Shown in pieces: positions 18,348 to 28,097 of a stretch of 64,000 nucleotides of DNA. Where the stretch lies: the NCBI GenBank assembly GCA_011523685.1, contig WTGG01000011.1, forward strand, positions 1-64,000. The letters are read 5' to 3'. The notes under the pieces were generated by a model. It made no database searches and was not told where the DNA came from. It saw nothing but the letters and a program-made list of their open reading frames with translations. Position numbers and translations under genes: made by a program. Origin of the DNA: Coxiellaceae bacterium. Lineage in GTDB: Bacteria; Pseudomonadota; Gammaproteobacteria; Coxiellales; Coxiellaceae. Position 1 is the first letter of the stretch. The number at the start of each line of letters is the position of its first letter.

Positions 18348-19136
18348 ATGAAACTGCTGTGTTTGAATATTTGGGGTGGGCATGTAAAGCAGCCTTTGTT
18401 AGATCTTATCCATCATTATCGTGATGTTGATTTTTTTTGTTTACAGGAAGTTTATCATCAAGGAAAGCAAAAAAGTTCAACGGATAATAGGCAGTTAAGT
18501 TTAAATATTTTTTCTGAAATGCAAGCCTTATTGCCATCGCACCAAGGGTTCTTTCGACCGGTTGTGCAAGGGGTGTATGGGCAGGCCATGTTTATTAAAA
18601 ACACGGTAGTTGTTCATGCTGAAGATGAAGTCAATATTTATCACAATCCACGCTATGCGGGTATGGGGGCGCGACATGATCGTATTTTACAATGGGCTCG
18701 ATGTCGGTATTTAGATCAATCTTTTATGGTGAGTCATGTTCATGGGTTATGGAATGGATTAGGTAAAACGGATACGCCGGATCGCTTGAAGCAGTCTCAG
18801 CTAATCCATGAGTTTTCACAGTCTCAGTCGTGTCCGCATATTTTATGTGGGGATTTTAATTTACGACCCGATACAAAAAGTATCGAATTGTTAGGTGATC
18901 AATGGCGAAACTTGATCGCTGAATTTAAAGTAACTAGCACACGAACCAGTTTATACGATAAAGCAGAGCCTTATGCAGATTATGTTTTCGTTACACAGGG
19001 TGTAGAAGTTAATGCTTTTTCTGTATTAGATGCAGTGGTGTCTGATCATGCACCGCTATATTTAGAATTTTCTGTTTCAAGTCCCGCAATTTTGAAAAGT
19101 GAGGAGCTATCTGTCTCCAGTACTATAGAAATTTGA
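18348..19136 (+). CDS. endonuclease/exonuclease/phosphatase-family protein
   Basis: A 262-residue metal-dependent phosphoesterase fold, related to ExoIII, DNase I and sphingomyelinases. The metal and catalytic positions are conserved: N-terminal MKLLCLNIWGGH, FFCLQEVY with the metal-binding glutamate near 33, CGDFNLRPDT near 167, YADYVFVT near 210 and VVSDHAPLYLEF near 230. No signal peptide is seen, so it is probably cytoplasmic. The ribosome site is GAGGTGATC. It is not the housekeeping ExoIII, which lies at 22349. Whether it acts on nucleic acid, phospholipid or inositol phosphate is unknown. Confidence 0.8.
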   Translation: MKLLCLNIWGGHVKQPLLDLIHHYRDVDFFCLQEVYHQGKQKSSTDNRQLSLNIFSEMQALLPSHQGFFRPVVQGVYGQAMFIKNTVVVHAEDEVNIYHNPRYAGMGARHDRILQWARCRYLDQSFMVSHVHGLWNGLGKTDTPDRLKQSQLIHEFSQSQSCPHILCGDFNLRPDTKSIELLGDQWRNLIAEFKVTSTRTSLYDKAEPYADYVFVTQGVEVNAFSVLDAVVSDHAPLYLEFSVSSPAILKSEELSVSSTIEI

Positions 19137-19384
19137 GAGAGAATCAAAAGATAGTTGGGGTAAAAAAGTGTTTCTTGATCGGAAAGTGATGATGAAAGAT
19201 TCTGGCAAATAGTGTGAGTTACTGTCAGGCATGATTTAGGTTAAAGACAGAGAGACTCCGGAGATTAGCCCTGTAATATCACAATCTAGCTTGAAGGGAT
19301 GCTAGTTATTATGTCGTTGATTTTAACAAAGTATTGAATTACCTTGATCATACAATTTGAAAAATTTACAAAGGACTGGGTTGT

Positions 19385-20170
19385 ATGAAAAAAATTATTT
19401 TAACGGTTATGTTTTTGTTGGGGTGTTCTATATCAAGTTATGCAGCGCCAGTGGCGGGATATTTTTTTCAAGCGTGCGATGATTCATCATCGGCTATGAA
19501 AAATACGCCACCCTATATGTTAGAGATAGCAAATGATACCAGTAAAGTTATTAAGCAAGGGCCTTTGTGTGCTTATAAGCTCCAGATGAAGCAGCCTGAA
19601 AAAAACTGGACAGTAGCTTTGGTTCCTTTTCAGACACTAAGTTACTTTGATAATCTCCAGAGTCCTTATCAAGTGGTTGCTCAAATCTCAGATAGCTCGA
19701 CAGGTAATAATGATGGTTATAGTTCTTACCTTATCGTCAAGAAAGATTCAAATTTTTATTCATTAGCAGATCTTGCTAACTCCACAATACTAGCATCAAC
19801 CAAAGCCTCTCTATCAACGTCAATCTATCCTCAGCATGTACTTGGTAGCTTTTTTAAGGACAATAATATTACCTTGCTTAACAGTCTATCAAGTAAAAAA
19901 GAAATGGCTGATTTTGAGTCCAACAAGGCCAGTGCGGCTTTTGCAAATAATTACATTCTGAGCCCAAGTGAGCTTAAGAAATACCGTGTGATTATGGCGT
20001 TTCATTGGTTGTCAGATTATTTAGTTTTGGTCAATAAGAGCGTTGTTTCAGAGTCACAAGCAAGCCAAATTAAACGCCAACTACTTAATCAGACGGGTCG
20101 TGGCAGTTTTTCTTATCATGAACCTAATGATAATTTAATTAAATCCTATCGATCCATCATAAAAGGCTGA
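19385..20170 (+). CDS. periplasmic substrate-binding-like protein, PhnD-like
   Basis: A 261-residue exported protein. The signal peptide is residues 1-20, ending SSYA before APVAG. The mature part resembles type-2 periplasmic binding proteins of the phosphate/phosphonate PhnD group. It includes WTVALVPFQTLSYFDNL, then SSYLIVKKDSNFYSLADLAN (the usual 'sits in the domain after the hinge' segment), ILASTKASLSTSIYPQHVL and KKEMADFESNKASAAFANNY. AAGGA stands 11 bases before the ATG. No ABC permease or ATPase gene is adjacent, so it is an orphan binding protein or a sensor-like relative. Ligand unknown. Confidence 0.6.
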   Translation: MKKIILTVMFLLGCSISSYAAPVAGYFFQACDDSSSAMKNTPPYMLEIANDTSKVIKQGPLCAYKLQMKQPEKNWTVALVPFQTLSYFDNLQSPYQVVAQISDSSTGNNDGYSSYLIVKKDSNFYSLADLANSTILASTKASLSTSIYPQHVLGSFFKDNNITLLNSLSSKKEMADFESNKASAAFANNYILSPSELKKYRVIMAFHWLSDYLVLVNKSVVSESQASQIKRQLLNQTGRGSFSYHEPNDNLIKSYRSIIKG

Positions 20171-20419
20171 CTGAAATAATAATCAAAAAATTAAGTAGTA
20201 TTTATTGTAAAGGGTACGGTATTGAAAGGTGTGATGAGATCGCCTGAAGATGGGTGCCCTGTGCAGTTCAAGGTTTTTTATTGGGCACTCAGCTAGAATG
20301 ATAAGTCACAAGGTTCTGATAATACTGTAATGGAGAGCGTCACATCATCTTAAATTTAGCGTAAGCTATAGATAATGAACGAAGTGCGTTTTGATAACCT
20401 TTGCTGTTGAACACAAGGG

Positions 20420-21076
20420 TTAGGTTGAAGAAGCTGCTTTTTGAGTAGAAGGTATCCATGCTTTTGGATTATTTCTCCAGCGGTACACTTCATTACGTTG
20501 CTCTTCTGTGAGTTGAGCTTGTTGGACAGCAACGTCCAGTAAGGCATCTAACGTGGTTAGTGTATGTAGCTTTATATCAGCTCCTTGAAAAGCCTGTTGG
20601 CTGGTATTTAATTGGTAATTAAAAATAGCGAGACAGTGCTGTGCAATCACGCCTTGTGCTTTAAGCGCCTGACAAGCTGAGATGGCGCTGTTACCCGTAC
20701 TAATTAAGTCTTCGATGACTAAGGCTTGTTGCTCGGTTTTATAGTGTCCTTCAATTTGGTTGTTTTTTCCGTGTGCTTTCGCTTTTCCTCGTATATAAAC
20801 CATTGGTTGTTGTAGTCGGTCGGCAATCCATGCTGCATGGGGAATGCCTGCAGTTGCAGTTCCAGCGATCAGCTCTGTGGGTAAGGCATGTGTTTGAATA
20901 AGCGATAGAAATCCATCAATGATCGTATTGCGTGCCTTTGGGTGTGAGATCACAAGTCGGTTGTCGCAATAGATAGGTGACTGTAAACCCGAGGTGTATT
21001 GGAATGGGTTGTCGATATTGAATTGAACGGCTTTTATTTCCAGTAAGATTTTGGCAATGGAGTGTGCAAGCGTCAT
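20420..21076 (-). CDS. pyrE: orotate phosphoribosyltransferase
   Basis: It transfers orotate to PRPP to make OMP in de novo pyrimidine synthesis. The 218-residue protein has FTYTSGLQSP-like FQYTSGLQSPIYCDNR near 25, the flexible-loop segment YIRGKAKAHGKNNQIEG near 93, and the PRPP-binding VIEDLISTGNSAISA near 118. The length is normal. AGGAAGGA is eight bases before the ATG. It follows waaC on the same strand with a 71-base gap. Confidence 0.97.
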   Translation of the reverse strand: MTLAHSIAKILLEIKAVQFNIDNPFQYTSGLQSPIYCDNRLVISHPKARNTIIDGFLSLIQTHALPTELIAGTATAGIPHAAWIADRLQQPMVYIRGKAKAHGKNNQIEGHYKTEQQALVIEDLISTGNSAISACQALKAQGVIAQHCLAIFNYQLNTSQQAFQGADIKLHTLTTLDALLDVAVQQAQLTEEQRNEVYRWRNNPKAWIPSTQKAASST

Positions 21077-21147
21077 ATTGAGTCCTTCCTGTTGATCGTG
21101 AAAATACTACGGAATAGGGTTTTGCCTTTCAAGTTAATGTATGTGGT

Positions 21148-22176
21148 TTATTCGTGTTTTTTGTTTTCTATTTGCTCCATCAGTTGTGCTAAGGCTTGTT
21201 CAGGTGTGGTGGCTAACATGCAAGGTGTAACCTTAGGGGCATAATCTTTATGTTGGCATTGGCGCTGTTTGCAAGGTGAGCAGGCCAGTTGTTTGAATTG
21301 TATATGCGTGTGTTGGCCAAGTGGTCCTGTCAGGTTAGGGTCTGTTGCTCCCATCAAGCAGACTCCAGGGCAGCTGAGTGCCGTTGCTAAGTGAGTTAAA
21401 CCGGTATCAACACCGACAAAGCCACTAGCATGGGTTATGAAATTATGTAGGTCTGCCATATTGGTTTTAGGGAGTATGTGTGAGCCTGGTATCTCCTTCG
21501 ACAGTTCATCAACAAAGGCTTTCTCTGTTGGTGTGCCCCAGGTCAAGGTTGGAATGTAACCTTGTTTGACTAGAGCAAGACCCAATGTGATCCAGTGAGG
21601 TCGTGGCCAGTATTTGGTGATCCACGTGGTATTTGTTAATAGTAGAATATGCTGAGAAGTCGTCGAGTTGTGTTTACTGTTCCAGTCATAATGAGGTGTT
21701 GTTTTTGGGCAGGCGTAATTTAAAGCTTGGGCGAGTAACTGCCTAGAGCGTAGAATGGCATTTTGTTGTCGGCTGACGCTATGACAGTGGCGGTAAAACA
21801 AACTGGAGAGTGGCTCACGAGCACTTCGCCAACTGTAGCCATGAGTCAGCTTAGAGCGGCAGAGCTTGACCAGTAATGCACTTTTTAATAACCCCTGTAG
21901 GTCAATAATGGCGTCATAGTGGGTATTGCGAAGATCCTTTTTTAATGTTGCCCATTCGGGTGATTTCCAATAGGTGAGAGGGTTCCCGTTAAAGTGGCGC
22001 CAATGACAGGCTATGGCGCGGTGGACACAGGGATGGTTTTCAACCATTGGCATGAACTGCTCTTCTATGAGCCAATCAATGCGGAGGTTGGGAATAGCTT
22101 GGTGGGCATCGCAGATAGCGGGAAATGTATGGATAATGTCACCCAGTGAAGAGGTTTTGATAATAAGAATGTGCAT
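21148..22176 (-). CDS. waaC: lipopolysaccharide heptosyltransferase I
   Basis: It adds the first L-glycero-D-manno-heptose to Kdo2-lipid A on the cytoplasmic face of the inner membrane. The 342-residue GT9 protein begins HILIIKTSSLGDIIHTFPA, has DWLIEEQF, DAIIDLQGLLKSALL and the donor-binding GVDTGLTHLATALSCPGV near 255, with GATDPNLTGPLG after it; these are WaaC-type features. A Cys-rich CSPCKQRQCQHKDY segment precedes the C-terminus, as in many GT9 enzymes. It implies the cell makes heptose-containing LPS, in line with the nearby phosphohexomutase. Confidence 0.93.
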   Translation of the reverse strand: MHILIIKTSSLGDIIHTFPAICDAHQAIPNLRIDWLIEEQFMPMVENHPCVHRAIACHWRHFNGNPLTYWKSPEWATLKKDLRNTHYDAIIDLQGLLKSALLVKLCRSKLTHGYSWRSAREPLSSLFYRHCHSVSRQQNAILRSRQLLAQALNYACPKTTPHYDWNSKHNSTTSQHILLLTNTTWITKYWPRPHWITLGLALVKQGYIPTLTWGTPTEKAFVDELSKEIPGSHILPKTNMADLHNFITHASGFVGVDTGLTHLATALSCPGVCLMGATDPNLTGPLGQHTHIQFKQLACSPCKQRQCQHKDYAPKVTPCMLATTPEQALAQLMEQIENKKHE

Positions 22177-22348
22177 GTAGGTGATAAGCTCAAATAAGAT
22201 CGGCCTATTTATTCATATCGTTAGGGTGTCGTCAAGGACTGTTGCGGTGGGAGGAATGGCTTGAGAATCCAGAGATGCTCGCAAAACTTGAATCATAGTG
22301 AGAATACCAGTAGCTTTCTGGCATCAATTAATGCATTGGAGAAGATCT

Positions 22349-23122
22349 ATGAAAGTGATTTCATTAAATATGAACGGCATTCGTGCTGCAGCTCGTAAAG
22401 GCTGTTTTGAATGGTTGGCGGAGCAAGATGCTGACTTTGTCTGTGTGCAAGAAACTAAGGCACAAATGGCAATCTTAGAGGGAGAGGTTTTTCGCCCGGC
22501 GTGTTATCACTGTTACTTTTCTGATGCTGAAAAAAAAGGGTACAGCGGAGTGGGTATTTATTCAAAATATCAGCCTGACCATGTTCAGGAAGGTTTGGGT
22601 TTTGAATGTGCTGATACTGAAGGGCGCTATTTGCAAGTGGATGTTGATGATTTAAGTGTTGTGTCTTTGTATTTGCCATCAGGTAGCAGTGGCGACGAGC
22701 GACAAGCTAAGAAGATTGATTTTATGGCGCGTTACGAGGCTATTTTACAAGAGCAGTTGAACTCGGGTCGACATTTTATTGTGTGCGGTGACTGGAATAT
22801 TGTTCACAAGGAAATTGATATTAAGAATTTTAAGTCTAACCAAAAAAATTCAGGCTGTTTGCCGGAGGAGCGTGCTTGGTTAGATGATTTATTGGTTAAG
22901 CAAGGTTGGGTGGATGCTTTTCGTCAAGTCAATCAATCACCTCATGAATACACTTGGTGGTCGAATCGAGGTCAAGCATGGGCGAATAATGTGGGTTGGC
23001 GGATTGACTATCAGATGGTGACACCAAACTTACAGGACACGGTAGAAGGCGCATCAATCTATAAAGCTCAACGCTTTTCAGATCATGCGCCCTTAGTGAT
23101 TGACTATGGTTTTACACTGTAG
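22349..23122 (+). CDS. xthA: exodeoxyribonuclease III, AP endonuclease
   Basis: It cleaves at abasic sites and removes 3' blocks in base-excision repair. The 257-residue protein has all EEP-nuclease motifs: [27 protein letters not shown] with the metal-binding Glu, [33 protein letters not shown] and the catalytic [11 protein letters not shown]. An in-frame ATG at 22298 exists, but 22349 has GGAG eight bases upstream and matches the family start. Its 3' end overlaps the convergent rph gene by 11 bases. Confidence 0.96.
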   Translation: MKVISLNMNGIRAAARKGCFEWLAEQDADFVCVQETKAQMAILEGEVFRPACYHCYFSDAEKKGYSGVGIYSKYQPDHVQEGLGFECADTEGRYLQVDVDDLSVVSLYLPSGSSGDERQAKKIDFMARYEAILQEQLNSGRHFIVCGDWNIVHKEIDIKNFKSNQKNSGCLPEERAWLDDLLVKQGWVDAFRQVNQSPHEYTWWSNRGQAWANNVGWRIDYQMVTPNLQDTVEGASIYKAQRFSDHAPLVIDYGFTL

Positions 23123-23858
23123 CCGTTGTCGGGTTAGTGCTTGCTTGGCTGAGTGCTTGTTTTTGCAGAGTAATGATTTCAGTAATACCTTGCTCTGCCA
23201 GTTGTAGTAGGCTTTGTAATTCTTGGTTATTAAAAGGTTTACCTTCAGCGGTGCCTTGAATTTCAATGAACTCGCCTGTGTCTGTCATTACAATGTTCAT
23301 GTCGGTTTCACAGTCACTATCTTCTGCATAGTCTAAGTCGAGAACAGGGGTGTTTTTGTAGATACCAACGGAGATGGCTGCAATATGATGCTTAAGAGGG
23401 GACTGAGTAATCATGCCTTTGGCAACCATGTGGTTGAGTGCATCAATCAAAGCGACACAGGCACCGGATATAGCAGCTGTGCGAGTACCACCATCGGCCT
23501 GGATAACATCGCAGTCGATGGTAATGGTGTGTTGCCCTAGTGCGGATAAGTCAACAGCTGCCCGTAATGAGCGGCCAATGAGTCGTTGAATTTCGATGGT
23601 GCGCCCTTGTTGTTTGCCGCGAGCAGCTTCTCGCGACATGCGGCTATGTGTTGAGCGAGGGAGCATGCCATATTCTGCGGTGATCCATCCTTGTTTGCTG
23701 TCTCTAAGAAATGGAGGAACACGATCTTCCACCGATGCGGTGCACAGTACTTGGGTATTTCCAAAGGATACTAAGACAGAGCCTTCTGCGTGTTGTGTAA
23801 ATTGTCTTTTAAATTCAATAGCTCTTAATGCATTCTGGGGGCGATGGCTGGGTCTCAT
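23112..23858 (-). CDS. rph: ribonuclease PH
   Basis: A phosphate-dependent 3' exoribonuclease that trims tRNA precursors. The 248-residue protein starts [15 protein letters not shown] and contains [39 protein letters not shown]-like and [20 protein letters not shown] segments, with the [13 protein letters not shown] metal site near 180. The length is normal. AAAGGAACC precedes the ATG. It is divergent from yicC-gmk, a pairing common in gammaproteobacteria. Confidence 0.97.
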   Translation of the reverse strand: MRPSHRPQNALRAIEFKRQFTQHAEGSVLVSFGNTQVLCTASVEDRVPPFLRDSKQGWITAEYGMLPRSTHSRMSREAARGKQQGRTIEIQRLIGRSLRAAVDLSALGQHTITIDCDVIQADGGTRTAAISGACVALIDALNHMVAKGMITQSPLKHHIAAISVGIYKNTPVLDLDYAEDSDCETDMNIVMTDTGEFIEIQGTAEGKPFNNQELQSLLQLAEQGITEIITLQKQALSQASTNPTTATV

Positions 23859-24017
23859 GGGCGTGGTTCCTTTGGGTTGGCTTGCGCGTACTCTCGCGTA
23901 CGGTTAACATGCGTGGCGCATGGGGTTGTTCGTTTTATAGCAGATTTTGTCTCTTATTGCGACAGTACTGAATAATTCATGCAATGAGTGAGTTATGTGA
24001 AGTGAGGTAAGAGCAAT

Positions 24018-24881
24018 ATGTTACATAGTATGACGGCTTATGCGAGCCATGTGTTTGATTTTCCTGAAGGTCAGCTAACCTGGGAAATTCGTACGGTAAA
24101 TCATCGATATCTTGATTTAAATATTCATTTACCTGAGCTGTTTCGCGAGTGGGATGAGGTCGTTAGAGAGCGAGTTAAAGCTTACTTGCATCGTGGAAAG
24201 GTTGATGTGTCGATTAAGTTTCAGTCTTCAGGCGAGCAGCCAGCAGAGTTGCAGTGTAATGAAGCAATGTTGGCGCAATTAGAGAATGTGATTGCTCAAG
24301 TGTCAGATCGTTTTCCGCAAGCTTCTTTATCAGTCTTTGATGTCATTCAGTATCGAGGAGTTGTTCAAGCGGTAAAGCGTTCTATTGATGGGTTAGAAGA
24401 GAGTTTTAAATCGAGCTTGCAATCTTGTTTAGAGAAAATTGTGATGGTTAGAGCTCGTGAAGGTGAAGGGACAGCTACTTTTATCGGAGAGCGTTTAAGT
24501 GATATTGGGCAGCAACTTGAGGTGATTCAGGCGCAGTTGCCTGAGCTATTATCTAGTTATAAGCAGCGTATGTTAGCTCAGTTTGAAATACTAGAGGCAA
24601 AAGTAGATACTGAGCGCTTAGAACAAGAGTTGGTGTGGTTTGCGCAAAAAATTGATATTGCTGAAGAGTTGCAGCGTTTGAAGGCTCATGTATCTGAGTG
24701 TGAGCGGATTGTTGCAGAAGGTGGAGTTGTGGGAAGACGTTTGGATTTTCTCATGCAGGAACTGAATCGTGAAGCTAATACGATTGCGAGTAAGTCAGTG
24801 GATTTGCGAATTACACAAGCTGCTTTAGATATTAAGGTTGCTTTAGAACAAATTAGAGAACAGGTGCAGAATATTGAATAG
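24018..24881 (+). CDS. yicC: YicC-family endoribonuclease
   Basis: A 287-residue member of the YicC/YloC family, which has been linked to endoribonuclease activity and small-RNA decay. The N-terminal domain has MLHSMTAYA, LTWEIRTVNHRYLDLNIHLP and VRERVKAYLHRGKVDVSI. The C-terminal DUF1732 domain is helical, with RLEQELVWFAQKIDIAEEL and GRRLDFLMQELNREANTIAS, and ends with a long helix. GAGGTAAG lies before the ATG. Its last bases overlap the start of gmk by eight, so the two are translationally coupled. Confidence 0.95.
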   Translation: MLHSMTAYASHVFDFPEGQLTWEIRTVNHRYLDLNIHLPELFREWDEVVRERVKAYLHRGKVDVSIKFQSSGEQPAELQCNEAMLAQLENVIAQVSDRFPQASLSVFDVIQYRGVVQAVKRSIDGLEESFKSSLQSCLEKIVMVRAREGEGTATFIGERLSDIGQQLEVIQAQLPELLSSYKQRMLAQFEILEAKVDTERLEQELVWFAQKIDIAEELQRLKAHVSECERIVAEGGVVGRRLDFLMQELNREANTIASKSVDLRITQAALDIKVALEQIREQVQNIE

Positions 24882-25497
24882 TCAAGGTACGTTATATGTG
24901 ATTGCGGCGCCATCTGGTGGTGGAAAAACTCGTCTTGTACGAGCTTTATTGGAGTGTGATTCAAGTATTAAAGTTTCTATTTCATGCACGACTCGCCCGC
25001 CACGCCCGAATGACCAAGAGGGTGTGGATTACTTCTTTAAGACAGAGGCAGCTTTTCAAGCGATGGTTGATGATAATGCATTTCTAGAACATGCAGAGGT
25101 TTTTGGCTATCGATATGGGACATCCCATGAGTGGGTGATTGAGCAGCTTGAAAAAGGCGTGGATATTATTTTAGAAATTGACTGGCAGGGTGCTCGCCAG
25201 GTGAAGCAATTATTTCCTCAAGTGGTCACAGTATTTATAATCCCACCATCATTAGCTATATTGCAGCAAAGACTGCAAGGTCGTAATGAGGACTCTGCTG
25301 ATGTAATTGCCAAGCGTATGAGTAAGGCTCAGGGTGAGATGGCGCATTACTATGAGTTTGATTATTTACTGGTAAATGATGATTTTGAAGTATTGGTGAA
25401 AGAAGCGCAGCATATTATCCAGTCTCAGAGGTTAAAAACTGCACAGCAGGGTAGAAAATTGTCATCTTTACTGGAAGAATTGCTAGAAAAGCACTAA
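24874..25497 (+). CDS. gmk: guanylate kinase
   Basis: It phosphorylates GMP to GDP. The 207-residue protein has the P-loop APSGGGKTRL near 12, STTRPPRPNDQEG-like CTTRPPRPNDQEGVDYFF, FLEHAEVFGYRYGTS, ILEIDWQGARQVK and RMSKAQGEMAHY. Translation appears to start at TTG (24874), because this gives the standard NSQGTLYVIAAPSGGGK N-terminus and overlaps the yicC stop; no ATG is available before the P-loop. It heads the gmk-rpoZ-spoT-recG series. Confidence 0.97.
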   Translation: MNSQGTLYVIAAPSGGGKTRLVRALLECDSSIKVSISCTTRPPRPNDQEGVDYFFKTEAAFQAMVDDNAFLEHAEVFGYRYGTSHEWVIEQLEKGVDIILEIDWQGARQVKQLFPQVVTVFIIPPSLAILQQRLQGRNEDSADVIAKRMSKAQGEMAHYYEFDYLLVNDDFEVLVKEAQHIIQSQRLKTAQQGRKLSSLLEELLEKH

Positions 25498-25566
25498 AAT
25501 GGCCATCCTGATTCGAGCGATTGAGCTCAAATATATTAAAAATTTATTATAAAACAGAGGTTTGAT

Positions 25567-25794
25567 ATGGCTCGCGTTACTGTTGATGATTGTCTTAAAA
25601 ATGTTACTAATCGGTTTGATCTTGTTCTTAAGTCAGCCAAACGAGCTCACCTGATTGAGTCTGGCGCCGCAGACCCTCAAGTTCCTATCGAAAATGATAA
25701 GCCAACAGTACTGGCTTTGCGTGAAATAGCAGAAGGCTTTGATATCACTAAAACTCGTACGGATCCAATTGAAGAAGACGTTATCATTAACTAA
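25567..25794 (+). CDS. rpoZ: RNA polymerase omega subunit
   Basis: A small RNA polymerase assembly subunit that also forms part of a ppGpp site in proteobacteria. The 75-residue protein begins [20 protein letters not shown] and has [11 protein letters not shown] and [15 protein letters not shown], typical of omega. It is shorter than E. coli omega (91) only at the C-terminus. AGAGG is nine bases before the ATG. It stands between gmk and spoT, as in E. coli. Confidence 0.97.
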   Translation: MARVTVDDCLKNVTNRFDLVLKSAKRAHLIESGAADPQVPIENDKPTVLALREIAEGFDITKTRTDPIEEDVIIN

Positions 25795-25883
25795 TTGAGC
25801 TGCCATTCGCTCAAGAGCGCTATCTCAATTTTATAATTGATGTACAATGATGTTAAGCAGGGGGTGCCTTGTTTTCATAGGAG

Positions 25884-28022
25884 ATGGTGTTGCGTCAGTA
25901 TAAGAAGTTACGTAAAAGACTGGATTACTTAGATGAAACTCAAATAGAGCAGATTCATCGTGCTTATGAGGTTTCTTCGTCTGCGCATCGTGGTCAACGA
26001 CGCCGAACAGGTGAAGCTTATGTCACACATCCTGTAGCAGTTGCCCTGATTCTTGCTGAAATTAAAATGGATTATCAGACTATCATGGCAGCATTACTGC
26101 ATGATGTGATAGAAGATACAGACGTTACAAAGGCTGACTTAGCAGAACAATTTGGCCAGCCTGTTGCTGAGTTAGTTGATGGTGTCAGCAAGCTGACACA
26201 AATTGAATTTGTTAGTAAGGCACAAGCTCAAGCAGAAAATTTTCGTAAAATGGTATTAGCCATGGCGAAAGATATCCGTGTTATTGTCGTTAAGTTGGCA
26301 GACCGACTTCACAATATGCGTACTTTAGGTTCATTGCCAGTATTGAAGCGTCGACGTATTGCAAAAGAAACACTGGAGATCTTTGCACCCATTGCAAAAC
26401 GTTTAGGTATGCGGACGTTTTCAAATGAGTTAGAAGAGCTGGGATTTTCAGCGCTGCACCCTCGTCGTTACCACATTCTTCAGCACGCTGTTGAGAGGGC
26501 GCGGGGTAATCGTAAGAAAGTATTAACCCTCATAGATCAGACATTGCGAGATGGTTTATCTAGTGCGCGATTACCTTCATGTGTGGTTATGGGGCGAGAA
26601 AAGCATCTGTATAGTATCTATCGAAAAATGCATCATAAGAGGTTGCCTTTTAATGAAGTGATGGATGTCTATGCATTTAGAATTATTGTCGACAGTGTAG
26701 ATACATGCTATCGAGTATTAGGTTTGGTTCATAGCCTCTATAAACCCATTGTTGAGCGCTTTAAAGATTATATTGCGATACCTAAAGCGAATGGTTATCA
26801 ATCGTTACATACCACACTTTTTGGGCCTTATGGGTTGCCTATTGAAATTCAGATTCGTACTTCAGCAATGAATCGTATGGCGAATAATGGTATTGCTGCT
26901 CATTGGCTCTATAAAAATACGGGTGATAAACCAACCGACTCACAATGGCGAGCTCAGCAGTGGATGTCTAATTTATTAGAGCTGCAACAGCGATCTGGTA
27001 ATTCATTAGAATTTATCGAGAGTGTTAAATTAGATCTATACCCTGATGAGGTTTATGTCTTTACACCAAAAGGTATGATTATGGGGTTACCGGCCGGTGC
27101 AACTGCTGTTGATTTTGCGTATATGGTTCATACCGATATTGGTAATCATTGTGTTGCTGTGAAAATAAATCGTAAGTACTCCCCATTATCATCACAATTA
27201 TCAAATGGTCAAACTATAGAGGTAATTACATCAGCTCGTGGTCGACCGAGTCCATCGTGGTTAGATTTTGTGGTGACTAGTAAGGCGCGTAGTAGTATTC
27301 GACATTTCTTAAAACATCAACGACGTTCTGAGTCTGTGACTTTAGGTGAAGAGCTCCTTCAAAAAGAATTAAAAATGCTATCGTTGACTATGAAGCGATT
27401 ACCTCAGGCAGCAATCGATATGTTGTTAAATGAAACCAGCTGCAAAAATATGGCAGATCTACTTGAGCAGATAGGGTTGGGTAATCGACCTGCTTTAGTG
27501 GTAGCGCATAGGTTTGTGGAAATTATTACAACACTGAAGTCTCCATTGCCTTCTGAGTCTGAAGAAGTATTATCTCCTGATGTGCCGCTGTTAGTAAAAG
27601 GAACAGAAGGTATCTTGTTGAGTTTTGCAACCTGTTGTTACCCGATTCCCGGTGATCCTATTATTGGAACGATTGATGCCGGCCATGGGATGATAGTTCA
27701 TCATGATAAGTGTCAGGCTATGATGCGTATGAGGCAAGATAGTGAGTCTGTTATTCCATTAAGATGGTCTGAAGATATTGATAAAGAATTTGTTACCAAG
27801 GTGGCGGTTGAGGTTATTAATCAGCGTGGTGTTTTGGCTGTTTTAGCATTAGCCATTACTGACGCCGAAGGGAATGTGGAAAATATTAAAGTAGAAGATC
27901 GTGATGGGCAAAGTTACTTTGTCGAGTTTTCTTTATTGGTTCGTGATCGGGCACATCTTGCTATGGTTATGAAACGATTGAGGCAGTTACCAGCCTTACT
28001 AAAAGTTTCGCGTATTATGTAA
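25884..28022 (+). CDS. spoT: bifunctional (p)ppGpp synthetase/hydrolase SpoT
   Basis: It makes and degrades (p)ppGpp in the stringent response. In 712 residues: HD hydrolase domain near 25-180 with AALLHDVIEDTDV intact, so hydrolysis should work; synthetase domain near 230-345 with DVYAFRIIVDSVDTCYRVLG and KANGYQSLHTTLFGP; TGS domain near 385-450 (DEVYVFTPKGMIMGLPAGAT); helical part; zinc-finger/CC region LSFATCCYPIPGDPIIG; and a C-terminal ACT domain. The ATG at 25884 follows TAGGAG directly; GTG or TTG one or two codons later fit the ribosome spacing better. trmH, which sits between spoT and recG in E. coli, is absent here. Confidence 0.96.
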   Translation: MVLRQYKKLRKRLDYLDETQIEQIHRAYEVSSSAHRGQRRRTGEAYVTHPVAVALILAEIKMDYQTIMAALLHDVIEDTDVTKADLAEQFGQPVAELVDGVSKLTQIEFVSKAQAQAENFRKMVLAMAKDIRVIVVKLADRLHNMRTLGSLPVLKRRRIAKETLEIFAPIAKRLGMRTFSNELEELGFSALHPRRYHILQHAVERARGNRKKVLTLIDQTLRDGLSSARLPSCVVMGREKHLYSIYRKMHHKRLPFNEVMDVYAFRIIVDSVDTCYRVLGLVHSLYKPIVERFKDYIAIPKANGYQSLHTTLFGPYGLPIEIQIRTSAMNRMANNGIAAHWLYKNTGDKPTDSQWRAQQWMSNLLELQQRSGNSLEFIESVKLDLYPDEVYVFTPKGMIMGLPAGATAVDFAYMVHTDIGNHCVAVKINRKYSPLSSQLSNGQTIEVITSARGRPSPSWLDFVVTSKARSSIRHFLKHQRRSESVTLGEELLQKELKMLSLTMKRLPQAAIDMLLNETSCKNMADLLEQIGLGNRPALVVAHRFVEIITTLKSPLPSESEEVLSPDVPLLVKGTEGILLSFATCCYPIPGDPIIGTIDAGHGMIVHHDKCQAMMRMRQDSESVIPLRWSEDIDKEFVTKVAVEVINQRGVLAVLALAITDAEGNVENIKVEDRDGQSYFVEFSLLVRDRAHLAMVMKRLRQLPALLKVSRIM

Positions 28023-28097
28023 CTCATCGTATTATAGTTTTGGGCGTCTGGTGATACTGATGGAATTCTATTCGTTTGTTTTAAATTAAGGATTGGT

